Positions 52,049 through 60,237 of a stretch of DNA of 64,000 bases are shown here, piece by piece. Made by a program: the position numbers and the translations under genes. Each line of letters begins with the position of its first letter. Position 1 is the first letter of the stretch. The notes under the pieces are model-generated. The model was not told the origin of the DNA. It saw only the letters and a list, made by a program, of their open reading frames with translations, and ran no database searches. Source of the DNA: Desulfobacterales bacterium (GTDB lineage: Bacteria; Desulfobacterota; Desulfobacteria; Desulfobacterales; JAHEIW01); assembly GCA_030066985.1 (NCBI GenBank), contig JASJAN010000003.1, positions 1-64,000 of the forward strand. Direction: 5' to 3'.

Positions 52049-52997
52049 CACCAAAAATTTCCCAAAAAGAGGGGTCCTATATGTCGTCGCCACACCAATA
52101 GGCAACCGGGACGACATTACCCTCAGGGCGCTCGACATTTTACGATCGGTTGATCTGGTGGCAGCCGAAGACACCCGTAAATCCGGCCGTTTTTTGTCCC
52201 ATCACGGTATAAAAAAGAGCCTGATCTCTTATCATGAACACAACGAGATACAGCGCGCCCCGCAGCTGATCGGAAAATTGCTGGACGGGACATCGATCGC
52301 GCTAATCTCCAATGCCGGTACACCGGCCGTATCCGATCCCGGTTTTCGATTGATAGCAGCCGCCGTTGAAAAAAAGATCAAGGTAGCCCCGATCCCGGGG
52401 GTATCCGCCGCCACGGCTGCCATAAGCGTATCCGGTCTACCCACCGATTCGTATATGTTTGTCGGGTTTGCCCCTAAAAAAAAGGGTAGACGCATTACAT
52501 TTCTGACCGCTTTGGGGGATCCGTCCTGTTCCCTCATTTTCTACGAGTCACCCAAGCGCATTCATTCACTCCTGCAGGACATCATTGCCTGTATGGGAGA
52601 TCGCAAGGCCGTCCTTGCACGGGAAATGACCAAGCTGCATGAGGAATTTATAAGGGGCAGACTGTCTCAAATTCTAGAGACCATCAGCGCTCGACCGGTG
52701 GTGAAGGGTGAGTGCACCTTGCTGGTGGCAGGCAGCGATTCAATAGAAAAACCGGATATCGAAAGCATCCAGACTGAGCTTAAAAAAGCGTTGGACAAAA
52801 AAACGGGCAGCCTCTCCGAAATCGCCCGCACGTTTGCTCAAAAATATGATCTTCCGAAAAAGACGGTTTATGATCTGGCGCTGGTGGTCAGAGGAAAGAA
52901 GTCAGAGGCCAGAAGTCAGAAGTCCCGTCTTCGCTCTGTCGAGCTACGCCGCGGCAAGCAGAGGACGGATGACAGAAGAAAAAAGACAAAATTATAA
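52041..52997 (+). CDS. rsmI: 16S rRNA 2'-O-ribose C1402 methyltransferase
   Basis: 318 aa. VVATPIGNRDDITLRAL, AEDTRKSGR, SNAGTPAVSDPG and PIPGVSAATAAISVSGLP are RsmI signatures. The family normally ends near residue 285 (ALVVRG); here the last ~33 residues (KKSEARSQKSRLRSVELRRG..) are encoded by a TCAGAAGTC word repeat, so the original stop was probably lost to repeat insertion. The added tail is basic and may be functionally neutral. Confidence 0.93.
   Translation: MSDTKNFPKRGVLYVVATPIGNRDDITLRALDILRSVDLVAAEDTRKSGRFLSHHGIKKSLISYHEHNEIQRAPQLIGKLLDGTSIALISNAGTPAVSDPGFRLIAAAVEKKIKVAPIPGVSAATAAISVSGLPTDSYMFVGFAPKKKGRRITFLTALGDPSCSLIFYESPKRIHSLLQDIIACMGDRKAVLAREMTKLHEEFIRGRLSQILETISARPVVKGECTLLVAGSDSIEKPDIESIQTELKKALDKKTGSLSEIARTFAQKYDLPKKTVYDLALVVRGKKSEARSQKSRLRSVELRRGKQRTDDRRKKTKL
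52895..52990 (+). repeat. TCAGAAGTC/CGTCTTCGCTCTG repeat inside the 3' end of rsmI
   Basis: GAAGTCAGAGGCCAGAAGTC, AGAAGTCCCGTCTTCGCTCTG, TCGAGCTACG, then GCAAGCAGAGGACGGATGAC and AGAAGAAAAAAGAC. Same blocks and order as 41640-41815 on the other strand near the tup regulator. Confidence 0.8.
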
Positions 52998-53035
52998 ATT
53001 AGAAGTTAGCAAAAGTTGATGAAAATGGACTCAAT

Positions 53036-53059
53036 CCGCATTCCGCATTCCGCATTCCG
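53036..53059 (+). repeat. TCCGCATTCCGCAT short tandem repeat
   Basis: Three copies of a 7-base unit (CCGCATT) between rsmI and the phosphopantetheinyl transferase gene. Only one orientation seen. Confidence 0.75.
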
Positions 53060-53084
53060 AGATAAAACAATATATCCCGTGATA

Positions 53085-53624
53085 ATGGCTGTTCCGGAGG
53101 TGATTAAAGATCTAACACCCAAAAAACGCGTCCAGTATTTGAGTCAGCATGCCCGTCGGGCGTTGGAAATATCGGCTGAAAAAAGTGGCGTGCGGATCGG
53201 CAAACTGGATCAAGATGAGCGCAAAGCGCCGTTGCCCTTTGACGGAACCTACTGGTCGATTACGCACAAGGCAGCGTACGTCGGCGGTGTGGTGGCCCCC
53301 TCACCGGTCGGTATTGATATTGAAAAAGTTTGTTCAAGAAGCTCAGCTTTGTTTCAAAAAACAGCATCTGAATCTGAATGGGAACTGGCGGATAGGACCA
53401 TTGAGACCTTTTTCCGGTACTGGACGGCAAAGGAGGCCGTGCTAAAAGCTGCCGGCATTGGTCTTAAAGCGCTTTCACAATGCCGTGTTAGCCGAGTACC
53501 GGACGCGCAACATCTTGAGATCAAATATAATACCGATACCCATATTGTTGAGCATCATTTTTTTGACGACCATATTGCCTCGATTCTCAAAGACAAGTTT
53601 AAGATCGATTGGACAATTGTTTGA
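53085..53624 (+). CDS. 4'-phosphopantetheinyl transferase superfamily protein
   Basis: 179 aa from the ATG at 53085 (MAVPEVIKD), which has GGAGG-like context upstream; the open frame starts at 53016 but those 23 codons run through a TCCGCATTCCGCATTCCGC repeat. Attaches the phosphopantetheine arm to carrier proteins. Mg-binding VGIDIEKV and FFRYWTAKEAVLKAAGIGL are the two family motifs. Short variant; carrier partner not in window. Confidence 0.87.
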   Translation: MAVPEVIKDLTPKKRVQYLSQHARRALEISAEKSGVRIGKLDQDERKAPLPFDGTYWSITHKAAYVGGVVAPSPVGIDIEKVCSRSSALFQKTASESEWELADRTIETFFRYWTAKEAVLKAAGIGLKALSQCRVSRVPDAQHLEIKYNTDTHIVEHHFFDDHIASILKDKFKIDWTIV

Positions 53625-53910
53625 GTCTCGCGCTTTTTATAATCAATATTTGATCAAAAAATCGGGTGATATCTGCTAAAGAAAACGATCCAATTGCCCG
53701 AAACTTATCATAACGCCCCCTGATCCGCTTTGTGAGAAAAGCGAATATCTTCTAATGCTATCGCAAAGCTGGGCGCATTTGTTTCTGGCGAGGTTTCAGC
53801 AGACTACAGCAGCGCTGCTGATGGGGTCGCCGTTGGGCATAAGCCTTTCAAACATCTGAAATCAATATAAAATCAATTAAATCTATCAACTTTTAGATTA
53901 CTTGATTTTT

Positions 53911-53939
53911 TTGACTTTTAAAAAACGATAGGATATATT
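53911..53939 (+). promoter_or_regulatory. Sigma-70 promoter of the actin-like gene
   Basis: TTGACT (53911-53916), 17-bp spacer, TATATT (53934-53939), about 57 bp before the ATG at 53996; AT-rich sequence upstream. The rest of the 371-bp gap from 53625 shows a GCAGCGCTGC palindrome (about 53809-53818) and nothing else recognised. Confidence 0.65.
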
Positions 53940-53995
53940 TTTATATAAGTATGGTTTTGGCGTGTGCGTCGCTCATATAGTTTAGGGAGGCAAAA

Positions 53996-55123
53996 ATGGA
54001 AGTTCTGGGCATTGATATCGGTTTTGGTTTTACAAAAGCCACCGATGGTAAGGAAACCGTCATATTTAAATCAATTTTCGGGGATGCATCTGAAATCCAA
54101 TTCTGGGCGGATTTTGGTGACAGCAGGCCAACGGATCATATCCATGTGTCCATCGACGGCAAATCCTATTTTGTGGGCGATTTGGCCGAGCAACAGTCCA
54201 GCGTTTTAAACTTTACGCTCGACCAGGAACGGCTGATCACCGATTATGTCAGAATTCTGGCACTGACCATTGCAGGACTGTTTTTAAAAAACAATACACC
54301 GATCAATGTTCCCATCAATGTTGTCTCTGGATTGCCGATTGGATTTTTTAAACAAAACCATGAGCGTTTTAACGAGATTCTGACCGGACATCACACAGTC
54401 ACCTACCATTCCCACAGCGGTGAAAAGACCACCCGTGAAATTTATATTAACAAGGTGCGCATGCTGCCGCAGCCCCTGGGCAGTATCTTAAACTGCCTGA
54501 TGGATGAAGACGGCAAGATTATCAACGAGGAGATGGCCAATCAAAAAGTGGGGGTGGTCGATATTGGTTTTCGCACCACCGACTTTACCATTCTTGATCA
54601 TTTACGCTATATCGACCGTGGCAGCCGCACTTTTGACAACGGTATTTCAAAGGGATTTGGTGTTATTTCAAACAAACTCAGAGAAAAATGCGGCGTCAGT
54701 GTCGAGCTTTACCGTCTGTACAAAGCGGCTGAGGAAGGCACCATCAAGATGCGCGGCCACGGCTTCTCATTTGAAAAAATCAGGGATCAGGTCTACTCAC
54801 AGCTAGCGTCGACCATTGCGAATGATCTTGACCGGCTCTGGGCTGATGATTGGGATATCGATTCCATCATTCTGACCGGAGGCGGTTGTCGGGAGTTGGC
54901 CAGTTACCTTCACCCACTGATTACCGGCAACATTATTCCGACAGACAGCAGCGCCGACCCTCGGCTTAATAATGTCCTCGGTTATGCCAAATACGGCAAA
55001 TATATCTGGGGCGAAGCATCAATTGAAAACCCGGCAGCCACTGAGGCTGGAACCCCGCAGCCGGAGTCTGAACCAGATACCACTGATAGAATTTCAAGGG
55101 GTGGTTTGTCACAGGTAAAATGA
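53996..55123 (+). CDS. ParM/StbA-type actin-like protein
   Basis: 375 aa actin-fold ATPase. Phosphate-1 loop GIDIGFGFTKATDG, phosphate-2 VGVVDIGFRTTDFTIL, adenosine motif ILTGGGCRELASYL, which is the ParM/Alp/Ta0583 pattern rather than MreB or FtsA. TTTAGGGAGG precedes the ATG. Plasmid ParM works with a DNA-binding ParR and a parC site; no ParR-like gene is next to this one and no plasmid genes are around. C-terminal ~30 residues are acidic and low-complexity. May form filaments for an unknown cellular job. Confidence 0.85.
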   Translation: MEVLGIDIGFGFTKATDGKETVIFKSIFGDASEIQFWADFGDSRPTDHIHVSIDGKSYFVGDLAEQQSSVLNFTLDQERLITDYVRILALTIAGLFLKNNTPINVPINVVSGLPIGFFKQNHERFNEILTGHHTVTYHSHSGEKTTREIYINKVRMLPQPLGSILNCLMDEDGKIINEEMANQKVGVVDIGFRTTDFTILDHLRYIDRGSRTFDNGISKGFGVISNKLREKCGVSVELYRLYKAAEEGTIKMRGHGFSFEKIRDQVYSQLASTIANDLDRLWADDWDIDSIILTGGGCRELASYLHPLITGNIIPTDSSADPRLNNVLGYAKYGKYIWGEASIENPAATEAGTPQPESEPDTTDRISRGGLSQVK

Positions 55124-55172
55124 CATCTTGCAGGCCCGTGAATCAGAAGGATCATTTGATTCGTTTATGGCC

Positions 55173-55889
55173 TTAACGCTGCTCAACGACGATTTTATCT
55201 CCTTTTTTTACCGCTTCTAAACCGAAATGTCTGAGCGTTTGGCTGAGGGGTCGACCAAATAAAAAGTCAAGCATGTCTGCATCCAGCTCTCCCCGGGATA
55301 TCACCAGCTTTCGAATCTCGATGTCAAATAGAATGATTTCCGCAAGTTTTTGCCGGGCATCTGCTGCCCCCTTGCTTTTAATGGCTTTCACCAGAGTTAA
55401 AATTGTATCGTAATTGCAGCGTTCCTGATGAGCTGTAATGAGATCCCACAAGCCTTCAATATCGGCCAGCAAATCCGAGCGTTTCAATCGTTTTCGGGTA
55501 TATAGCGCTTCGAGTTCGGCCGTATCCCAGCACTTAAGCGCCCGGCATTCAATCGGTCGGTCTTCATAAATCGTGCAGGCCGCATGCGCTTCATCAAAAA
55601 ACAAACAAGTCCAGCTGTTGCCCTTCCCTTTGATTTTAATGATATCTGAACTGGCCGGCGCCAGGCACTGGCGCACATTATCGTAGGCCATTTCCCCCCT
55701 GCGAATGGTATACAAGCACCTGGCGGGGATCACGCCGGATTCGATCAAGGCCTTATCGGCCTCGTGAAAAGAGGGCCCGCCTTTGCTGCAGCAGGTGCCG
55801 CAGCGCTTGCAAGTCGACGCTGCATTGTCTTTGGGACCTGTTGCGGGTGTCGCGGATTCCTGTTTATCATTTTTCGCAGCAGCGCTCAT
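55173..55889 (-). CDS. YkgJ-family cysteine cluster protein
   Basis: 238 aa. Cysteine cluster CKRCGTCCSKGGPSF near residue 27-41, followed by CLYTI, CLAPAS, CLFFD, CTIYEDRPIECRALKCW, the zinc/iron-sulfur pattern of YkgJ (CxxCxxCC) proteins. Function of the family is not firmly known; possible metal or FeS protein. Cytoplasmic. Monocistronic, convergent with the actin-like gene. Confidence 0.87.
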   Translation of the reverse strand: MSAAAKNDKQESATPATGPKDNAASTCKRCGTCCSKGGPSFHEADKALIESGVIPARCLYTIRRGEMAYDNVRQCLAPASSDIIKIKGKGNSWTCLFFDEAHAACTIYEDRPIECRALKCWDTAELEALYTRKRLKRSDLLADIEGLWDLITAHQERCNYDTILTLVKAIKSKGAADARQKLAEIILFDIEIRKLVISRGELDADMLDFLFGRPLSQTLRHFGLEAVKKGDKIVVEQR

Positions 55890-56026
55890 AATGAAAACAT
55901 ATCAAAGTCTGCATTAAACCTCAATTTATTTGGCGGACGCGCAAAAAGGGCATTTGATTAACCAAAGGAATTGCATTATCATACTGAAAGCATCGACTCA
56001 TAATCAATTCTGCAATCCATTCAAAT

Positions 56027-56587
56027 ATGAAAAAGCTAATCCTGCATACCGAACAAATCAAAGATAAAGAAATATTCCGTGAATTTGAAGCCAAACCTCA
56101 GGTTCTGCCGATAATTGCAGACCTCGTTAAAAACGGGACGTGCGAATTTCGGGAACCTTTTAATATCAGCGTAAAGGCATTCAAGATCAGAGAGCTTTAC
56201 GAGGTCGACGGTCATTTCGAAACCCAAATTCGTATCGGGTGCAGCCGCTGCCTGAAAGATTTTGACACACCCCTGGCGTCAGACTTTGCCTTAACCTACA
56301 CCCGTGAAGTGCCGGGCCTCATGGATGTACTCGATGACGATGAGATTGAATTGAAGCTTGAAGAGATAGGCCTGCTGTATTTTCGGGGAGAGGAAATAGA
56401 TCTACAGCAGGGCATTCAAGAACAGGTGTTGATGGCCATTCCCCTGCAGCCATTGTGTACTGAAGACTGCAAAGGCCTATGCCCGCAATGCGGATCTAAC
56501 CTCAATCAAAATGATTGCGGGTGCGCGCAGGAAACCCGCTCAAATAAATTTGCCGTCTTGAAAAATTTAAAGCTGGATACAAAGTAA
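56027..56587 (+). CDS. YceD/DUF177 protein with zinc-type cysteines
   Basis: 186 aa. Cys pair in GCSRCLKDFDTPLAS and a C-terminal knuckle LCTEDCKGLCPQCGSNLNQNDCGC identify the YceD/DUF177 family, linked to 23S rRNA processing. It normally lies directly before rpmF (L32), but no rpmF frame follows within the 226-bp gap to the next gene. The ATG has no strong ribosome site. Confidence 0.87.
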   Translation: MKKLILHTEQIKDKEIFREFEAKPQVLPIIADLVKNGTCEFREPFNISVKAFKIRELYEVDGHFETQIRIGCSRCLKDFDTPLASDFALTYTREVPGLMDVLDDDEIELKLEEIGLLYFRGEEIDLQQGIQEQVLMAIPLQPLCTEDCKGLCPQCGSNLNQNDCGCAQETRSNKFAVLKNLKLDTK

Positions 56588-56593
56588 TGCATA

Positions 56594-56731
56594 TGGAATC
56601 GTGGGACAATGGAATATTGGGTATGAAATACGGTTGATGCACTGGCTTTAACTTTCGGTGCCGGTTATATTGTTAAAAACAATTATTGTTCCACCAAACC
56701 CATTATTCCAACAGTCCAATATTCAAATTCC
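56594..56731. repeat. Inverted GGAATATTGG-type words
   Basis: Left GGAATCGTGGGACAATGGAA then TATTGGG (56594-56620); right TTGTTCCACCAAACCCATT, ATTCCAACAGTCCAATATTC (56686-56731). Complementary words between YceD and YihY genes. Confidence 0.75.
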
Positions 56732-56813
56732 TTTCATTCGGCTACGATAAAGCGAACGCGTTCTCAGCTGCCATTTAAAAATCGCTTTTTAAACAAAATC
56801 CTACAAAATACGC

Positions 56814-57713
56814 ATGACGGACACCAAAAAATATAGCCGACAAATACTGAGGCGCCCGGGCAAATTTATGTGGCGGGTGCTGAAGGGATTTAAGCGCAAT
56901 CAGGGTCTGCTCTTATCAGGCGGCGTGGCCTATAATTCCCTGCTGTCCATCATTCCCATGCTGGCGCTGATTTTAATCGGGTTGTCGCAATTTATCGAGC
57001 AGGAAAAGTTATTGGAAATCATCATAAAGGAGCTGGAATTGATAGTCCCCGGTCACGCCGAAAAAATAGCCGAAGAAGTGGGGGCCTTATTTCGATATCG
57101 CCAGTTTGTGGGCATTATTGGTATCGGCGTTATGCTTTTTTTCAGTTCCATGGCCTTTAGCATGCTGGAGTCGGCCATGTCAGTCATCTTTTACCATCGC
57201 ATCAAAACCCATCGGCGACATTTTCTGATCTCGGCCATCATCCCTTACATCTATATGATTTTAATGGGCGTCGGGATTGTGATCATCACTGTCATTGCAG
57301 GTGTGCTGGATTCCATCGAAGGTGAAACCCTGACTGTTTTTGGAAAAAGTTTTGGCTTCGCCTGGGCTTCCGGCATCGGGCTTTACCTGGTGGGGCTGGT
57401 CGGTTTGATACTCATGCTGACATCGTTATATCTGGTAATGCCCTTCGGGCAAATCACGATAAGCCATGCCCTGCTTGGCGGGACGACAGCTGCCATTTTA
57501 TGGGAAATTACCCGTCATGTGCTGGTCTGGTATTTTGCCAAACTTTCCTTGGTCAGCGTCATCTACGGCTCTTTCGCCACTGCGGTGGTCATTCTGCTGA
57601 GTATCGAGATTGCGTCGATTATCTTGCTTTTGGGCGCCCAGGTGATCGCCGAGTTCGAACGCGCCACCGAAGAGCTGGCCCAGGCAGACAGGCAAAAATC
57701 AGAAACCGACTAG
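56814..57713 (+). CDS. YihY/BrkB-family membrane protein
   Basis: 299 aa, five or six hydrophobic helices. Conserved block LLSGGVAYNSLLSIIPMLALI, a central FFSSMAFSMLESAMSVIF, and LYLVMPFGQITISHALLGG with LGAQVIAEFE near the end match YihY/virulence factor BrkB. Inner membrane; function uncertain despite old RNase BN label. Its stop shares CTAG with the stop of the gene on the other strand. Confidence 0.88.
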   Translation: MTDTKKYSRQILRRPGKFMWRVLKGFKRNQGLLLSGGVAYNSLLSIIPMLALILIGLSQFIEQEKLLEIIIKELELIVPGHAEKIAEEVGALFRYRQFVGIIGIGVMLFFSSMAFSMLESAMSVIFYHRIKTHRRHFLISAIIPYIYMILMGVGIVIITVIAGVLDSIEGETLTVFGKSFGFAWASGIGLYLVGLVGLILMLTSLYLVMPFGQITISHALLGGTTAAILWEITRHVLVWYFAKLSLVSVIYGSFATAVVILLSIEIASIILLLGAQVIAEFERATEELAQADRQKSETD

Positions 57714-59890
57714 TCAACCCAACCCAGCACATCTCTCATAATCGACCAGCGCGGCTGTTGTTCTTCAGCGCCCCGGCCAATTATCCAGTGATCGAATAAT
57801 TCATCCGTAAGTTTCCCTTTGACGGCAATTTTGACCCAGCTGTTCAGGAAGGTCAGCAATTCCTTGTCACCGTCAGCAACGGCAATGCCAATCAATTGAG
57901 CGCCAATCCTGGGCTTGGGCACCACCACCTGGTATTCGGGATGCAGCAGGGTCCAGGCCGAGCCGGCCTCGGCACTAATCAGCAGACAATCGATATTGTC
58001 TTGATCAGTTAGAAAGAATTCGCCAACTTTATCCAGAACGACTACCTTAGCGTCGCTGAAAAAATTCTCAACCTCAAAAGCTGCATCCGCAACAGCGGAA
58101 AGACCCAGCGTCAAGCCCGACATGTTTTTAACAGTTTCCAGGTTGGCAAATTCCGCTCGGCGATGATCCCTGACCACAAAGGCCCAGTTGGCCTCAATGT
58201 AAGGTTCGGTAAACACCATCTTCCGTAAAGAGCCCGGCATGATGATAATTCCGGACATGGCAATATCAAAATGGTCTTTTACAAGCTGTTCGGCCAAGGT
58301 TTCAAAGTCAAAGGGGATAAATTCGATTCTGACTTTCAGGTCTTCCGCCAATGTGTGGGCAAGGTCAATATCCAGTCCCACCAAGTTGCCGTAACGGTTA
58401 AAAAATGAAAAAGGCAAATTATCTTTATGATACCCTACCCGGATCTTGCCACGCTGTCGGATGGCCTCCAGGCGTGAAATATCCGCTTCAACGGCTGCCG
58501 GTTCAGCTGGAACCGATTTGCGAATAACGGCCGGCTGTGGCTTTGTCATCAGCTTCATGCGGGTAATCTTTGTATCACCGCCTTGGGAAAGGCTTTGCAG
58601 CGAAAGGGTCAGATAAACCCGGCTGCCTAATGTCAGGCCCAGGGTCAGGAGAACTGAAACCAGGCTGTAAATCAACACTTTACGCCAGTTGATGGCCATC
58701 AGACCCGTGATGGCACAGGTAGCCATCAGGGTAAAGGCCACCAGGTTCATGGCCGCCAGCAGGGTTGCCAGGCGTCCATTGACCACACCGGACACCAGAT
58801 ACAGTTGAAAGGCATCGGCCGGGATGCGCAACAAATCAAGCATAAAGGGAATGGCCACATCGACACTGCCGAAAAAGCTGAACAGACCGGAGAAAATGAA
58901 ATTGGGGTAATCCAGCAGGGAAACCGAAACCCCATAGAACCAGCCGGCAAACAGGATAAACAACAGCATCAGTAGCTTGCCCAGATTCGGAAAGTTAAAG
59001 GAAACCGGCACAATAATATCAACCGAGGAGTCGATATCCGGGTGGTCCAGTTGGTATTGCTCAAAGAGGCTTTTACAATTCTGAATCAGCACCGGCAGAA
59101 TGATAAACAGGTTACCGGTGGTAAAGCCGGTAATCAACGCGTCTTTGGATACCCCGACAATATCCTTGTATTTAAACGGGGTAAAAGCAGCCACCATCAG
59201 CGGCAGAATCCAGAACGTCAGAACAACGGTTCCCACGAAAAAGGTTATAAAATAAACCTGCAGGCGCCCGAATTCAGCCACTGTCATGGTCCCGGCCGCG
59301 CTGGCGGCGATGGCAAACACCCCGATGGGTGTCAGATAGACGACATAGTTGGCCACCTTGATGAGCGCATCGGATAAGGTGGACAACGGTTTGATGATGA
59401 CGTCTTTATCTTTGGCCCCCATGAGCGCAATGCCAACAAACAGACTGAACAACACCACTGCCGGGACGATGTTGTTGGCCATCGACTCAAACGGATTGGC
59501 AGGTATATACAGATCAACAAAATCAACTTTTTTGGGGAGCGCCACCAGACTGGTGCTGAAAAACGAACCGGTATCGGTGTGTGGAAACGCCAGCGGCAAC
59601 ACCAGGATGATAAAAAATCCAACGGCCCAGAATAACAGCAGCAGCACACCAGCTTTGCGAGCCAACGCTTTGGCCCGCTCGTACGACAAGCCACCAATTC
59701 CGGCAATAATGGAAACCACAATATACGGCAGAATCGACATCTGGAGCAGTTTGATAAATGCGTTGCCGATAATTTGCAGACGGGCGCAGTACTCACCGAA
59801 GAAAAGACCTGTAAGAACACCCAACAATAGACCGATCATGATATTGGTAGATAAGCTAAAGCGAAATTTCTTTTTCGTTTCTGCGGGCAT
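57710..59890 (-). CDS. SLC1-type transporter fused to a periplasmic binding domain
   Basis: 726 aa. Residues about 12-410 form an SLC1/DAACS (glutamate/dicarboxylate symporter) membrane domain with FIKLLQMSILPYIVVSII, ANNIVPAVVLFSLFVGIAL and LTPIGVFAIAASAAG. The usual NMDGT substrate motif reads FNFPNLGKL, so substrate handling is changed. An extra helix (about 418-446) then leads out to a class 3 solute-binding domain (about 470-700: GKIRVGYHKDNLPFSFFN, GLDIDLAHTLAEDL, FDIAMSGIIIM). The fusion suggests a carrier with its own capture domain, or a sensor. No ribosome site obvious other than AGGAGAAGAT before ATG. Confidence 0.85.
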   Translation of the reverse strand: MPAETKKKFRFSLSTNIMIGLLLGVLTGLFFGEYCARLQIIGNAFIKLLQMSILPYIVVSIIAGIGGLSYERAKALARKAGVLLLLFWAVGFFIILVLPLAFPHTDTGSFFSTSLVALPKKVDFVDLYIPANPFESMANNIVPAVVLFSLFVGIALMGAKDKDVIIKPLSTLSDALIKVANYVVYLTPIGVFAIAASAAGTMTVAEFGRLQVYFITFFVGTVVLTFWILPLMVAAFTPFKYKDIVGVSKDALITGFTTGNLFIILPVLIQNCKSLFEQYQLDHPDIDSSVDIIVPVSFNFPNLGKLLMLLFILFAGWFYGVSVSLLDYPNFIFSGLFSFFGSVDVAIPFMLDLLRIPADAFQLYLVSGVVNGRLATLLAAMNLVAFTLMATCAITGLMAINWRKVLIYSLVSVLLTLGLTLGSRVYLTLSLQSLSQGGDTKITRMKLMTKPQPAVIRKSVPAEPAAVEADISRLEAIRQRGKIRVGYHKDNLPFSFFNRYGNLVGLDIDLAHTLAEDLKVRIEFIPFDFETLAEQLVKDHFDIAMSGIIIMPGSLRKMVFTEPYIEANWAFVVRDHRRAEFANLETVKNMSGLTLGLSAVADAAFEVENFFSDAKVVVLDKVGEFFLTDQDNIDCLLISAEAGSAWTLLHPEYQVVVPKPRIGAQLIGIAVADGDKELLTFLNSWVKIAVKGKLTDELFDHWIIGRGAEEQQPRWSIMRDVLGWVD

Positions 59891-60237
59891 CTATCTTCTC
59901 CTGCTGCTCAGTCGGCTGATGCATCCTTAATTAGTAAATTATATGGCCAAAACGGAGTGGGCACTAAAATTTTCTTTATAAACAGAAGTTAAAGATATTT
60001 CAAGATAAGTCTGCCGACACTTTTGCACAAGAACTGATTGCCATCACCATGTAACGCCAGTTATGAGCTGATTTTGATTCGGTATCGCTTTGATATTTAT
60101 GTGGCAGTCCATGTGGTTTAATGGGTTGACTAATCAAGATTTTGTTATTACCGTCAGCAGATCCGACGTAAATCCCAATGCAAAAAGGACCACTTATTGG
60201 GAACAACCATTATCCACATTGCACAGGGGAAATTAAA
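59891..60237. other. Divergent gap between SLC1 fusion and RND genes
   Basis: 347 bp, AT-rich; should contain the promoters for both directions. A TTGACT at about 60126 has no good -10 at 17 bp. No repeat array recognised. Confidence 0.4.
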
